A program made the translations under genes and the position numbers. Source: Capnocytophaga periodontitidis (GTDB lineage: Bacteria; Bacteroidota; Bacteroidia; Flavobacteriales; Flavobacteriaceae). Taken from it: a DNA stretch of 64,000 nt. Below are positions 54,838-63,544 of the stretch, one piece after another (positions within the stretch are counted from its first letter, which is position 1; every line of letters starts with the position of its first letter). The stretch spans positions 62,001 to 126,000 of the forward strand of contig NZ_JAEFDB010000001.1 in the NCBI RefSeq assembly GCF_016126015.1. Reading direction: 5' to 3'. Under the pieces are notes generated by a model. It was not told where the DNA came from. It did not search any database and was given only the letters and a program-made list of their open reading frames with translations.

Positions 54838-56188
54838 CATTACTATACCAAAAGCTCGAAAAGGCAAGTTTTCGGAAATAAAACTTGGATATAAAAATGA
54901 AGAGAATGAAGACATTCAAGTTCTATTGAATGTTGATTTTCAAAATCTATATGAATTTACGAGGAAGAAAAACGGAATCGGATTTGATGTTTTTTTAATA
55001 GGCTGTTTTGTTTATGGAATTGATATTTTATTGCCAAGAAAAGATTTTTCAACAAATGGTTGGTCAAGAGATATTGAAGTTGAGTTTCCCGTTGAATCGC
55101 CCGAAGTATTTGAAAACGTGAAAACAGAATTGGAACATTTGCTTTCATTTTTAACAGGTGATGAATGGAATGTCTCATTTATAAAGAGAGAAGTCACATT
55201 ATTGTATGAGTTTAAACAGCGTGCAAAAGTATTTACAGACAAATACCGACAATCTTTTAAAAAAGTAAGTTTATTTTCTGGAGGTCTTGATTCCTTAATT
55301 GGTGTAATAGACCAATTAGCAAAGTCCAAGGATAGGATGGTACTTGTTTCTCATTATGATGCTGCATTTAAAGGTGCCAAATCCGACCAAGATAAAATTC
55401 ACAAAATCTTGTCGAGAAAATATTCTCATTATCATTTTATTCAAACCCGAGTGGATTTGTCAAATTCTGATGTAAATGGAAATAAAAGAGAGAATGAGCC
55501 ATCTTTAAGAAGTCGTTCTTTTTTGTTTTTATGTCAAGCCATTTTTGTTGCCCATTCAATTGGTAATGGAACTGAGGTTTTAATCCCAGAGAATGGAACA
55601 ATCTCTTTAAATCATCCTTTAACTCCTTCAAGACGGAGCAGTTGCAGTACAAGAACGGCGCATCCATATTATATAGCGAAAGTTATTGATTTTATTTCCA
55701 AATTAGGGCTAAATCATCTTATAAGAAATGAATATGAAATGAAAACAAAAGGTGAAATGTTAGAAAATTGCCATGACAAAGACATGCTAATTGCTACATA
55801 TCAATATTCTTGCTCTTGCGCTAAAAGAGGCCATAAGGTATATTGGGATGTGAGAACAGCACCCCAATGTGGAATTTGCATGCCATGTATATACAGAAGA
55901 GTTTCTTTGCATCAGATAGGACTGGATAATGAGATTGTAGGTACGGATCTTTTTAATCCTCAAAAGTATCTTTTGGAGAAACTACCTGATATCCCTGCTT
56001 TTCTTGATTATATGAAGCATTCTCTCTCAATTGAGGATATTGAAAAGAATCTTTTAATAAATGGAACTTTACCATTAGATAAAGTGGAGCAATACGCAAA
56101 TGTGGTTTATAGAACCCGAAAACAAATTCTAGACTGGATTAAGGAAAAAGGAAGTATTGAGGTTAAAAATAAATTAGGTATTCAATGA
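54827..56188 (+). CDS. qatC: Qat defence system QueC-like protein QatC
   Basis: About 453 residues from the ATG at 54827 (MKVNITIPKARKG...); an ATG at 54797 is further inside qatB and less likely. The QueC-like domain has the PP-loop SGGLDSLIGV (about 150) and a zinc cluster CGICMPC near the C-terminal half. QueC makes the nitrile precursor of queuosine. In Qat-type systems the fold is recruited for defence, perhaps to modify a protein or nucleic acid. An added N-terminal region of about 140 residues is not part of QueC. It overlaps qatD by four bases. Confidence 0.9.
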   Translation: MKVNITIPKARKGKFSEIKLGYKNEENEDIQVLLNVDFQNLYEFTRKKNGIGFDVFLIGCFVYGIDILLPRKDFSTNGWSRDIEVEFPVESPEVFENVKTELEHLLSFLTGDEWNVSFIKREVTLLYEFKQRAKVFTDKYRQSFKKVSLFSGGLDSLIGVIDQLAKSKDRMVLVSHYDAAFKGAKSDQDKIHKILSRKYSHYHFIQTRVDLSNSDVNGNKRENEPSLRSRSFLFLCQAIFVAHSIGNGTEVLIPENGTISLNHPLTPSRRSSCSTRTAHPYYIAKVIDFISKLGLNHLIRNEYEMKTKGEMLENCHDKDMLIATYQYSCSCAKRGHKVYWDVRTAPQCGICMPCIYRRVSLHQIGLDNEIVGTDLFNPQKYLLEKLPDIPAFLDYMKHSLSIEDIEKNLLINGTLPLDKVEQYANVVYRTRKQILDWIKEKGSIEVKNKLGIQ

Positions 56189-56889
56189 TAGATGTTCACT
56201 GCCATTTTGACATGGCAAAAAATCCTGAAAAATATATTTCGGAAAATGAGAAAAGGCAAATTATAACGATTGGAATGACAAATTTGCCAAGTCATTTTCA
56301 AATGGGTGTAAATCATGTAAGACAGTATAGGTATATTCGGCTTGCATTAGGATTGCATCCATTGAGAGCAACAGAACATGAGAAAGAGTACTCGAAGTTC
56401 AAACAATATCTTGATATGACATCATATATAGGAGAAGTTGGATTAGATTTCTCAAGAGAAGGATTTGCAACAAAGGAAATTCAGATTAAAAGTTTTGAGT
56501 TTGTTTTAGACTGTGTAAAATCAAAAAATAAGATTTTAAGCTTACACTCCCGACGAGCAGAGAAAGAGACATTAGAAATGCTTATCAAGAATAGAATTAG
56601 AAATGCAATTTTCCACTGGTATTCTGGACCTATTAATATCATAGAAAGAATTGTAGAGTATGGTTATTTCTTCTCCATTAATTCTGCGATGTCTTCATCT
56701 GGAAATGGGAGAAAAATAATATCTAAGATTCCTAAGGAGCTGATACTCACAGAAACAGATTTCCCTTATACTAATGGAAATTTAATAGATACGTACTCTT
56801 ATCTATCTGATACATGGGGAGAATCAAAGGATTTTGTAAAAAGAACAATAAGGCAGAACTTTTTGCGTATCATTCAAAATATTAAATGA
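56185..56889 (+). CDS. qatD: Qat defence system TatD-like nuclease QatD
   Basis: A 234-residue TatD-family metal-dependent DNase. Metal ligands are seen as DVHCHFD (H5, H7), GEVGLDF (Glu), LHSRR (His), and TETDFPY (Asp). FHWYSGP carries a further His. TatD proteins cut DNA from the 3-prime end and act in repair. In QatABCD the nuclease is the likely effector. The start overlaps the qatC stop (ATGA), so all four genes form one operon. No own terminator is obvious. Confidence 0.9.
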   Translation: MIDVHCHFDMAKNPEKYISENEKRQIITIGMTNLPSHFQMGVNHVRQYRYIRLALGLHPLRATEHEKEYSKFKQYLDMTSYIGEVGLDFSREGFATKEIQIKSFEFVLDCVKSKNKILSLHSRRAEKETLEMLIKNRIRNAIFHWYSGPINIIERIVEYGYFFSINSAMSSSGNGRKIISKIPKELILTETDFPYTNGNLIDTYSYLSDTWGESKDFVKRTIRQNFLRIIQNIK

Positions 56890-57278
56890 TTGAATAGATT
56901 TCAATTAAGATATTAAGAGAGAGTGTGTATCCAAGAAATAAATACTTCAACTTATTTTGAAAATAATAGACATTTCGAGAAATACAGTTAAATCACATAC
57001 AATTTTTGGTAACATGAAAACTTAGAACTTTACAAATATCTTAATGTAACATTTTTTTCTTGAATCTTCCTGTTTTTTATGCAAGAAAAGAGATTTTGCT
57101 TTATTGAAACTTTTTGTAGAAGCTAATTTAAATTAGGTAAATAGCATCGGACAATTCTTCTAGAATATGCCTTTGAATATTTTAACATTGAGAGATTGGA
57201 CATAAACAATTGGAATAAATTAAGGTATTAGTATTTTATAAACAAACACACTTTCAAATTACCAAACATTCGCTAAAG
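56890..57278. other. Gap after the Qat cluster
   Basis: About 390 A+T-rich bases without a recognisable gene, insertion sequence end, or RNA. It leads into the decayed gene below. Confidence 0.5.
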
Positions 57279-57750
57279 AAAGATGGAAAGTGTAAAGATA
57301 TAACCAATATAATATGTGCTTTCTCAAATGATGTTTCAGGAACTGTTAAGAATGGCTATCTCATTATTGGTGCCAAGGACAATGGGGAATTGTCAGGCTT
57401 GTAGGTTGATGATAAACTCTTATTACAAATTGCTAATATTCGTACTGATGGTAATATCCTCCTCCCAACTTATTATGGTGGAGAATTTTTCTCAAAAGTA
57501 TTTTGAGAAAGGATTTGGAGCGGGAACACCCAAGAAACCCCCAATAGCTGCCTAAGAAACTACCCAAGAAAAAATATTAGCAGCTATTCAGGCAAAACCA
57601 GAAATCACTCAAAAGGAGTTAGCTCAATTTATTGGTATTACTCTTGATGGAATTAAATACCATATTAAAAATATGACCAAATTGGGAATTATCAAGTACG
57701 AAGGCTCTACAAAATCAGGTAAGTGAATCATAATCAAATTTGTACCATAA
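57279..57750 (+). pseudogene. Decayed AlbA_2 (Schlafen-like) winged-helix regulator
   Basis: Two pieces of one family survive. In one frame from 57279, a stretch reads ICAFSNDVSGT, GYLIIGAKDNGELSGL, then a TAG (57402), then LLQIANIRTDGNILLP, ending at 57506. This is the AlbA_2 domain. In a second frame from about 57556, TTQEKILAAIQAKPEITQKE and LAQFIGITLDGIKYHIKNM continue to a TGA (57724) and IIIKF, the winged-helix C-terminus of the same proteins; the TGA stands where Trp is usual. The ATPase-like middle is missing. It is a dead relic beside the defence cassette. Confidence 0.75.
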
Positions 57751-57926
57751 AATTGTAAATTATTGATTTTCAATATTAGTTATTTTTGAAAAAGTAAAAT
57801 AGTCCGTAGCACGGACAGGTAGATAATAAAAAAACTAGTAATGGGTGTGTTTTTTGCAAAAAACTGAATATATTTTCTTGTTTATCTCAGGTTTTTATCT
57901 ACCTTTGCACCCAAAATAAGACCAAT
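57751..57926. promoter_or_regulatory. Promoter region of the PH/SHOCT gene
   Basis: TACCTTTGCACCC at 57900-57907 is a full consensus box, 20 bases before the ATG. The 12-mer repeat TTGCAAAAAACT (57854-57865) lies upstream of it. Confidence 0.6.
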
Positions 57927-58568
57927 ATGGAAGATTTTAGAATACAGAAAGCCATAGACCACCTAAACTCAATTTTAGTAGAGGGAGAAAGCCTGATTGC
58001 AGTTGCCGAACAACATCGCCTTTTCACAATTTTTCCTATTTTGACAGGTGGCGGCACACAGTTTTTTATTAAAAGAAGAGACTTGATAGCTGTTACTACA
58101 GGGCGTTTCATCCGGATGAGACGCAACTTGCTCGGAGGCTATTCACTAAGCGATTTGCGTTGGCAGGATATTGATGAGGCATCATTTTACAGAGGTATCT
58201 TTGCTGCTGACTTGACCATAACAAAGTATACTTCTACAGATATTACTATCGATAAAAATGAGAGTATGCTGTATTTCAAATTAGTAGGTTTTGACATAGA
58301 AAAGACTCAAGAAATCTATAAATACATACAAAAACAGGAGCAGGAATGGCGCGAGAAACGACGGATAAGAGGTCTAGAAGAGCTTAGAGCAAAATCAGGA
58401 GGCATTAATGGCAGTGTGTCCCCCCAAGGCTTTTTAAGCTCTACCGAAACCAACAGTACAAGAAGTGTTTCAGAACGCTTGGCTGAGCTGAAAAAAATGT
58501 ACGACCAACAGTTAATTTCAGATAGCGAATACCAGAATTTAAAAGCTAAAATTATCAGTGAATTGTAA
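57927..58568 (+). CDS. PH-like and SHOCT domain protein
   Basis: 213 residues. The N-terminal domain (about 1-130) resembles a bacterial PH domain: KRRDLIAVTTGRFIRMRRNLLGG and YSLSDLRWQDIDEASFYRG. A coiled region (TQEIYKYIQKQEQEWREKRRIRG) follows, and the C-terminal 32 residues are a SHOCT motif (RLAELKKMYDQQLISDSEYQ and LKAKII). The pair is common in oligomerising membrane-associated proteins. No signal peptide or membrane helix. The partner is unknown. Confidence 0.8.
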   Translation: MEDFRIQKAIDHLNSILVEGESLIAVAEQHRLFTIFPILTGGGTQFFIKRRDLIAVTTGRFIRMRRNLLGGYSLSDLRWQDIDEASFYRGIFAADLTITKYTSTDITIDKNESMLYFKLVGFDIEKTQEIYKYIQKQEQEWREKRRIRGLEELRAKSGGINGSVSPQGFLSSTETNSTRSVSERLAELKKMYDQQLISDSEYQNLKAKIISEL

Positions 58569-58672
58569 AAAATAACTATTTAACCTATTGATTATTAACG
58601 GAAAATAAATAGAAAGAGCAAAAATAGTATGTTTTGAGCAAAAAAAGTTTTGCTATTTCAAAAAATAGTTAT

Positions 58673-58680
58673 ACCTTTGC
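58673..58680 (+). promoter_or_regulatory. Promoter of rpmB-rpmG
   Basis: TACCTTTGCGCCC, a perfect box identical to the one before rpmE2, about 40 bases before the ATG at 58720. Confidence 0.75.
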
Positions 58681-58719
58681 GCCCTGAATATAAATAACAC
58701 ATTAATAAATAGAGAAAAA

Positions 58720-58956
58720 ATGGCAAGAGTTTGTGACTTAACAGGCAAAAAAGCATTGGTGGGCAACAACGTGTCGCACGCAATGAACAAAACTAAACGT
58801 AAATTTAATGTAAACCTCCGTACAAAACGTTTCTTCATCCCTGAAGAGAATCGTTGGATTACCCTCAAGGTTTCAGCAGCTGCAATTAAAACTATCGATA
58901 AAAAAGGTATCTATGCAGTACTACAAGAAGTAGAACGTAACGGATATATTAACTAA
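58720..58956 (+). CDS. rpmB: 50S ribosomal protein L28
   Basis: 78 residues with the L28 pattern MARVCDLTGKKALVGNNVSH, MNKTKRKFNVNLRTKRF and WITLKVSAAAIKTIDKKG. It contacts 23S rRNA in the large subunit. It leads the conserved Bacteroidota cluster rpmB-rpmG-DUF4295-ftsY. Confidence 0.97.
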   Translation: MARVCDLTGKKALVGNNVSHAMNKTKRKFNVNLRTKRFFIPEENRWITLKVSAAAIKTIDKKGIYAVLQEVERNGYIN

Positions 58957-58975
58957 ATTTTAAAACAATACTAAA

Positions 58976-59158
58976 ATGGCTAAAAAAGGAAATAGAATTC
59001 AGGTTATTTTGGAGTGCACTGAGCATAAAGAATCTGGCCTTCCAGGAACTTCACGTTACATCACTACCAAAAACAAAAAAAATACACCCGATAGATTAGA
59101 GCTTAAAAAGTTCAACCCTATCCTTAAAAAAGTAACTGTTCATAAAGAAATTAAATAA
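58976..59158 (+). CDS. rpmG: 50S ribosomal protein L33, zinc-free form
   Basis: 60 residues ([18 protein letters not shown]..., [20 protein letters not shown]). A single cysteine remains, so the zinc-binding CxxC pairs are missing. It follows rpmB by 19 bases. Confidence 0.96.
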   Translation: MAKKGNRIQVILECTEHKESGLPGTSRYITTKNKKNTPDRLELKKFNPILKKVTVHKEIK

Positions 59159-59168
59159 TTAAAACGTT

Positions 59169-59321
59169 ATGGCAAAGAAAACAGTAGCAACCCTACAAGG
59201 TAAATCTAAAAAGCTTACTAAAGCTATCAAAATGGTGAAATCACCTAAAACAGGTGCTTACACTTTCGTAGAAAGCGTAATGGCTCCTGAACTTGTTGAT
59301 GAATTTTTGAAGAAGAAATAA
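59169..59321 (+). CDS. DUF4295 small basic protein
   Basis: A 50-residue, Lys-rich protein (MAKKTVATLQGKSKKLTKA then IKMVKSPKTGAYTFVESVMA and PELVDEFLKKK). DUF4295 proteins always sit between rpmG and ftsY in Bacteroidota. The basic charge and position suggest a ribosomal or RNA association. Too short for standard gene listings but clearly coding: it starts at an ATG 10 bases after rpmG. Confidence 0.9.
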   Translation: MAKKTVATLQGKSKKLTKAIKMVKSPKTGAYTFVESVMAPELVDEFLKKK

Positions 59322-59349
59322 TTAAATTTTCTCTATTTTTATCATATCT

Positions 59350-59377
59350 AAAAAAGCTGTCGTGAGACGGCTTTTTT
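59350..59377 (+). terminator. Terminator of the rpmB cluster
   Basis: AAAAAAGCTGTC / GACGGCTTTTTT stem (one G-U pair) with GTGA loop, 28 bases after the DUF4295 stop. Confidence 0.85.
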
Positions 59378-59397
59378 GCATATATAAACTTTTTTAT

Positions 59398-59405
59398 TAC
59401 CTTTG
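59398..59405 (+). promoter_or_regulatory. Promoter of ftsY
   Basis: TACCTTTGCACTC, 29 bases before the ATG at 59435. Confidence 0.7.
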
Positions 59406-59434
59406 CACTCATATCTAAATATATACAATAAGTT

Positions 59435-60397
59435 ATGGCATTCCAATTTCTAAAAAATATCTTTTCTAAAGAAAAGAAAGAAACTTTAGATAAAGGCTTA
59501 GAAAAATCTAAAAATAGCTTCTTCGACCGTTTAGGGAAAGCGGTTATGGGAAAATCTAAAGTAGATGATGAGGTGCTTGATGACCTCGAAGAAGTCCTCA
59601 TTGCCAGTGATGTAGGCGTGAATACTACACTTAAGATTATCGACCGTATTGAGGCGCGTGTGGCTAAAAATAAGTATTTAGGCACTTCCGAACTTAATAC
59701 CATTCTTCGTGAAGAAATAGCAGGTCTCCTTTCCGAAACACATACCGGTGAGGCAACTGATTTTGTCCTCCCAGCCGACAAAAAACCTTATGTGATGATG
59801 GTAGTAGGTGTGAATGGCGCTGGTAAAACCACTACTATAGGTAAGCTCGCAAGTCAGTTTGCTAAAAAAGGCTTGAAAGTAGTATTAGGCGCTGCCGATA
59901 CTTTCCGTGCGGCTGCAATCGACCAATTGCAAGTATGGGCTGACCGCACAGGGGTACCAATGATCAAACAGCAATTGGGGAGCGACCCTGCTTCAGTAGC
60001 TTACGATACGCTGAGCTCTGCCGTAAAACAAAATGCCGATGTGGTAATTATTGATACAGCAGGACGCTTGCATAACAAAATCAACTTGATGAATGAGCTC
60101 TCTAAAATCAAACGCGTGATGCAAAAAGTATTGCCAGATGCTCCTCACGAAGTACTCTTAGTGCTCGATGGTTCTACAGGACAAAATGCTTTTGAACAAG
60201 CCAAAGAATTTACCAAAGCTACTGAAGTTACAGCTCTGGCGGTTACCAAACTCGATGGCACAGCTAAAGGCGGTGTCGTAATAGGTATTTCTGATCAGTT
60301 TCAAATTCCTGTGAAATACATAGGAGTAGGGGAGGGAATAGACGACTTGCAAATCTTTAATAAATACGAGTTTGTAGATTCCTTCTTTAAAGAATAA
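59435..60397 (+). CDS. ftsY: Signal recognition particle receptor FtsY
   Basis: A 320-residue SRP GTPase. The NG domain shows GVNGAGKTTTIGKLA (G1), AADTFRAAAIDQL, DTAGRLHNK (G3), TKLDGTAKGG (G4) and GVGEGIDDL. The N-terminal A domain is only about 30 residues, so membrane contact is by a short amphipathic helix. It receives ribosome-SRP complexes at the membrane. It is transcribed from its own promoter. Confidence 0.97.
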   Translation: MAFQFLKNIFSKEKKETLDKGLEKSKNSFFDRLGKAVMGKSKVDDEVLDDLEEVLIASDVGVNTTLKIIDRIEARVAKNKYLGTSELNTILREEIAGLLSETHTGEATDFVLPADKKPYVMMVVGVNGAGKTTTIGKLASQFAKKGLKVVLGAADTFRAAAIDQLQVWADRTGVPMIKQQLGSDPASVAYDTLSSAVKQNADVVIIDTAGRLHNKINLMNELSKIKRVMQKVLPDAPHEVLLVLDGSTGQNAFEQAKEFTKATEVTALAVTKLDGTAKGGVVIGISDQFQIPVKYIGVGEGIDDLQIFNKYEFVDSFFKE

Positions 60398-60415
60398 TAA
60401 CTTTTTTTGATAAAT

Positions 60416-60496
60416 AAAAAGAATCATTTTACACATTTTCTCGCGAAAGTCTCAAGATTTTCAAAAGACACATCTAATGTAGAATGATTCTTTTTT
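60416..60496 (+). terminator. Large stem-loop after ftsY
   Basis: An 18-bp stem AAAAAGAATCATTTTACA (60416-60433) with TGTAGAATGATTCTTTTT (60478-60495), one G-U pair, and a 44-base loop. It ends in T6, as a terminator should. The large loop contains TCTCGCGAAAG, a potential small inner hairpin. Confidence 0.6.
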
Positions 60497-60540
60497 AGCT
60501 TTAAAAAAATAGACTTTATTTTTTTGTAAAGAATTATTCG

Positions 60541-60548
60541 TATATTTG
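60541..60548 (+). promoter_or_regulatory. Promoter of nqrA
   Basis: TATATTTG, 38 bases before the ATG at 60586. Confidence 0.65.
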
Positions 60549-60585
60549 TCGCCAATTTAATAAAACTAACTAATATTATTTAGAT

Positions 60586-61941
60586 ATGTCAAACGACATC
60601 CGCATTCGAAAAGGGTTGGACATACATTTAGAAGGAGAAGCTGATAAAACTACACAACAGCTTCCTCTTGCTGCTTTGTATGGCATCAAACCCAGTGATT
60701 TTCACGGTGTTATTCCTAAGCTTTTATTGCGTGAGGGTAATGAAGTGAAAGCAGGTGAAGCACTGTTCTTTTCAAAGAGTGATGAGCGTGTTTTGTTCCC
60801 TTCTCCAGTAAGTGGTACTATCAAGGAGATTGTACGGGGTGAACGTCGTAAAGTGTTGGAAATACACATTGCACCAGCCCAAGAACAAACCTTCAAAGAC
60901 TATGGAAAGAAAAATGTAAACGAGATGCAGGGCGAAGACATCAAGGCTCACCTCCTTTCTTCAGGTTGCTGGCCTTTTATCAAACAACGCCCTTACGACG
61001 TGATTGCCAATCCCGACGGAAAGCCTAAAGCTATTTTCGTTTCGGCTTGCAAAACCAATCCGCTCGCTCCCGATTACGACTATGTGCTTAAAGGTAAAGA
61101 GCAAGCACTGCAAACAGCTCTTACTGCCTTGTCTAAACTTACTACAGGTAAAGTACACGTGTCTGTTTTCAAAGACAGCTCGTTGTCGCCTTTCCGCAAC
61201 CTTAAGGACATCGTAGTGCACAATGTATCTGGACCTCACCCTGCTGGGAACGTCAGTACTCAAATTGCACAGATTAGTCCTATTAACAAAGGTGAGGTGG
61301 TATGGGTAGTAACTCCTCAAGATTTGGTGGTGATAGGGGAACTCTTCTTAACAGGTAAAGTGAACCTCACCCGTACAGTAGCTCTTACAGGTTCGCACAT
61401 TGAGAAACCTCACTATGTTACAGCCCTTGCTGGAGCTCAAATCAGTGGCGTCGTAGGTAGCCAAGTAAAAGATGTGGTTGCAACCCGTATTATTAGCGGC
61501 GATGTGCTTACTGGTACTAAGGTGAGCGAAACAGGCTTCTTAGGTTTTTACGACGATCAAATTACAGCAATTCCTGAAGGAAATGATTATGATTTGTTCG
61601 GTTGGGCAAAACCAGTAGCCAACAAGATTTCGCTTACACGTTCGCTTACCTTCTCTTGGTTAAATCCTAAGAAAAAGTACGACCTCAATACCAATACCAA
61701 TGGTGAACAACGTGCTTTTGTGGTAACAGGTATGTACGAAGAGGTTTTCCCATTGGATATTTATCCGATGCAACTGCTTAAAGCCTGCTTGTATAAGGAT
61801 TTAGACGAGTTGGAAAACTTAGGAGCTTACGAAGTAGCACCTGAAGATTTTGCCCTTACTGAATTTGTGTGTGTGTCTAAACAACCACATCAGCAAATCA
61901 TCAGAGATGGACTTGATTTAATGATGGCAGAATTAGGCTAA
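60586..61941 (+). CDS. nqrA: Na+-translocating NADH:quinone reductase subunit A
   Basis: 451 residues, the cytoplasmic, quinone-binding subunit of the Na+-NQR pump, which oxidises NADH and exports Na+. The start MSNDIRIRKGLDIHLEGEAD, LLLREGNEVKAGEALFFSKSD and FPSPVSGTIKEIVRGERRKV, and the rest of the chain match NqrA. The other five subunits are normally in the same operon; instead the next three genes in view are SUFU-type, a membrane protein and a ClbS-type gene. nqrB-F may lie beyond the window edge or elsewhere. Confidence 0.95.
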   Translation: MSNDIRIRKGLDIHLEGEADKTTQQLPLAALYGIKPSDFHGVIPKLLLREGNEVKAGEALFFSKSDERVLFPSPVSGTIKEIVRGERRKVLEIHIAPAQEQTFKDYGKKNVNEMQGEDIKAHLLSSGCWPFIKQRPYDVIANPDGKPKAIFVSACKTNPLAPDYDYVLKGKEQALQTALTALSKLTTGKVHVSVFKDSSLSPFRNLKDIVVHNVSGPHPAGNVSTQIAQISPINKGEVVWVVTPQDLVVIGELFLTGKVNLTRTVALTGSHIEKPHYVTALAGAQISGVVGSQVKDVVATRIISGDVLTGTKVSETGFLGFYDDQITAIPEGNDYDLFGWAKPVANKISLTRSLTFSWLNPKKKYDLNTNTNGEQRAFVVTGMYEEVFPLDIYPMQLLKACLYKDLDELENLGAYEVAPEDFALTEFVCVSKQPHQQIIRDGLDLMMAELG

Positions 61942-61974
61942 TAGCTTATAAAAAAGAATTTTATCTTTTTAACG

Positions 61975-62661
61975 ATGAGATACACAGAAGAACAATACAA
62001 AACACAATTTGAAGAAGAAGATGCTGTAGGGTGGGACGCTATAGATGAGGCTTTATTGAAGGTTTATCCTGAGCAAGAACCTCGCCACTATGGCACTATT
62101 CTAAAATATATGTTGGGAGGAGAAGACCCACTTGATGGTATTAGTATCTACGACAACCACAAGCAAATTTTCCACCGTCATATAGTTTCTTACGGAATGA
62201 GTGAGTTGTATTATTCTCCTGAAAGTGCTGAAAATGAATTTAGTGGATGGGGTTTTGAGTTTACTTTTCGCGTGGTACCTTTTGAAGGAGATAAAGATGC
62301 GGAGGGTACTAAAAACGAACCTTTTTGGGTTATGAATATGATGCAGAATTTAGCTCGCTATGTATTTGATAGCAAAAAATGGTTTGAAGCCTATCACTTT
62401 ATTCCAGCTAATGGACCTATACGTTTGGAGAGTGATACCAAGTTAGTAGGGATAGCCTTTGCCCCTGACCCTCAGTTGGGCACTATTGAAACCTCTAATG
62501 GCGAAGTAGCTTTTTTGCAAATGGTAGGGATTACACAACAGGAATTGGACTGGCTTTGGCAAGAACCCAAAACCTATAAGGTGGAGGAGCTTATCAATAA
62601 AATGCGAGAGGACAATCCTCTGCTCATCACCGATTTAAAAAGAGAAAAGTCTTATGTATAA
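61975..62661 (+). CDS. Suppressor of fused (SUFU) domain protein
   Basis: 228 residues with the bacterial SUFU domain: PRHYGTILKYMLGGEDPLDGISIY, GMSELYYSPESAENEFSGWGFEFTFRV, FVMNMMQNLARYVF-like and LVGIAFAPDPQLGTIETSNGEVAFLQMVGITQQEL. In bacteria such proteins are often immunity proteins next to contact-dependent toxins, but no toxin gene is near. It is placed between nqrA and a membrane-protein gene and may share their transcript. Its function here is unknown. Confidence 0.88.
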   Translation: MRYTEEQYKTQFEEEDAVGWDAIDEALLKVYPEQEPRHYGTILKYMLGGEDPLDGISIYDNHKQIFHRHIVSYGMSELYYSPESAENEFSGWGFEFTFRVVPFEGDKDAEGTKNEPFWVMNMMQNLARYVFDSKKWFEAYHFIPANGPIRLESDTKLVGIAFAPDPQLGTIETSNGEVAFLQMVGITQQELDWLWQEPKTYKVEELINKMREDNPLLITDLKREKSYV

Positions 62662-62707
62662 ACACCTAAAATTATAGAAAAAGTAACAGTTTTTAAATAA
62701 TTGAAAA

Positions 62708-63541
62708 ATGTCTAATTATTACAAACCTTCAGGCAAATTCTCTCCAATATCATTCGTATACTTATTATTGGTATGTGTGATAGCAATGCCTATATTAGCA
62801 ACTATCTATGCATACTTAATATGGTATATTCCATTTGTGTATATCAACTTTTTAATTACTGCTGGTTTAGGCTTTGCTATAGGTATTGCTGTTTGGCAGA
62901 TAGTAATTAAACTGGGTAAAGTCCGCAACTATGGGCTTGCAATTTTGTTAGCTCTTATTGCTGCACTTGCTGCTTATTACTTCCAATGGGTGGTATGGAC
63001 TAATTTAGTACTTACTTCAAGTGGTGAAGAATCACAACTTTTATACTTGTTATCCAATCCTTTTGACCTTTTCCAGCTGATAGGATTTATCAACGAAAAT
63101 GGAACTTGGAGCTTTAAAGGTGCGGTAGTGAGTGGAACTTTTCTTACTATTATTTGGATAATAGAGCTTTTAATTATCATTGGGGTAGCCATATTTATAG
63201 CAATACCTCATTCTAAGCATCCTTTCAACGAAACTCTTGACGAGTGGTTTGAAGAAGTAGAATTACCTGCTTTTTCTTATATAGAAAATGCAAGTAGCTT
63301 CAAACAACAAGCAGAGCAAGGTAATTGGGAGCAATTAGAACCTATGATTCAAAGAAGTAGCAAAGAGCAAAGTCATAGCGTTTTCACTTTGTTTGCTTCA
63401 GGTAATGAATATTACCTTTCAGTAACTAATGAAAGAGCTAAAGTAAACAACAAGGATAAAGTAGAGTTTGACTCTGATAATTTTATAGTACATCTGCGTA
63501 TTGACAAAACTGTTTACGATATGCTAAAGTCAAAAGCTTAA
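62708..63541 (+). CDS. Membrane protein of unknown function
   Basis: 277 residues. The N-terminal 190 hold about five transmembrane helices (FVYLLLVCVIAMPILATIYA, YINFLITAGLGFAIGIAVWQI, GLAILLALIAALAAYYFQWV, GTFLTIIWIIELLIIIGVAI). A cytosolic C-terminal domain of about 90 residues follows (DEWFEEVELPAFSYIENASS, FTLFASGNEYYLSVTNERA). No motif is recognised. It starts 46 bases after the SUFU gene and is followed at once by the ClbS-type gene. Confidence 0.72.
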   Translation: MSNYYKPSGKFSPISFVYLLLVCVIAMPILATIYAYLIWYIPFVYINFLITAGLGFAIGIAVWQIVIKLGKVRNYGLAILLALIAALAAYYFQWVVWTNLVLTSSGEESQLLYLLSNPFDLFQLIGFINENGTWSFKGAVVSGTFLTIIWIIELLIIIGVAIFIAIPHSKHPFNETLDEWFEEVELPAFSYIENASSFKQQAEQGNWEQLEPMIQRSSKEQSHSVFTLFASGNEYYLSVTNERAKVNNKDKVEFDSDNFIVHLRIDKTVYDMLKSKA

Positions 63542-63544
63542 ATT

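Noticed and set aside
57316-57555. 79-codon frame starting GTG inside the decayed gene
   Set aside because: It is out of frame with the AlbA_2 piece and has no recognisable protein sequence until the winged-helix part after its stop.
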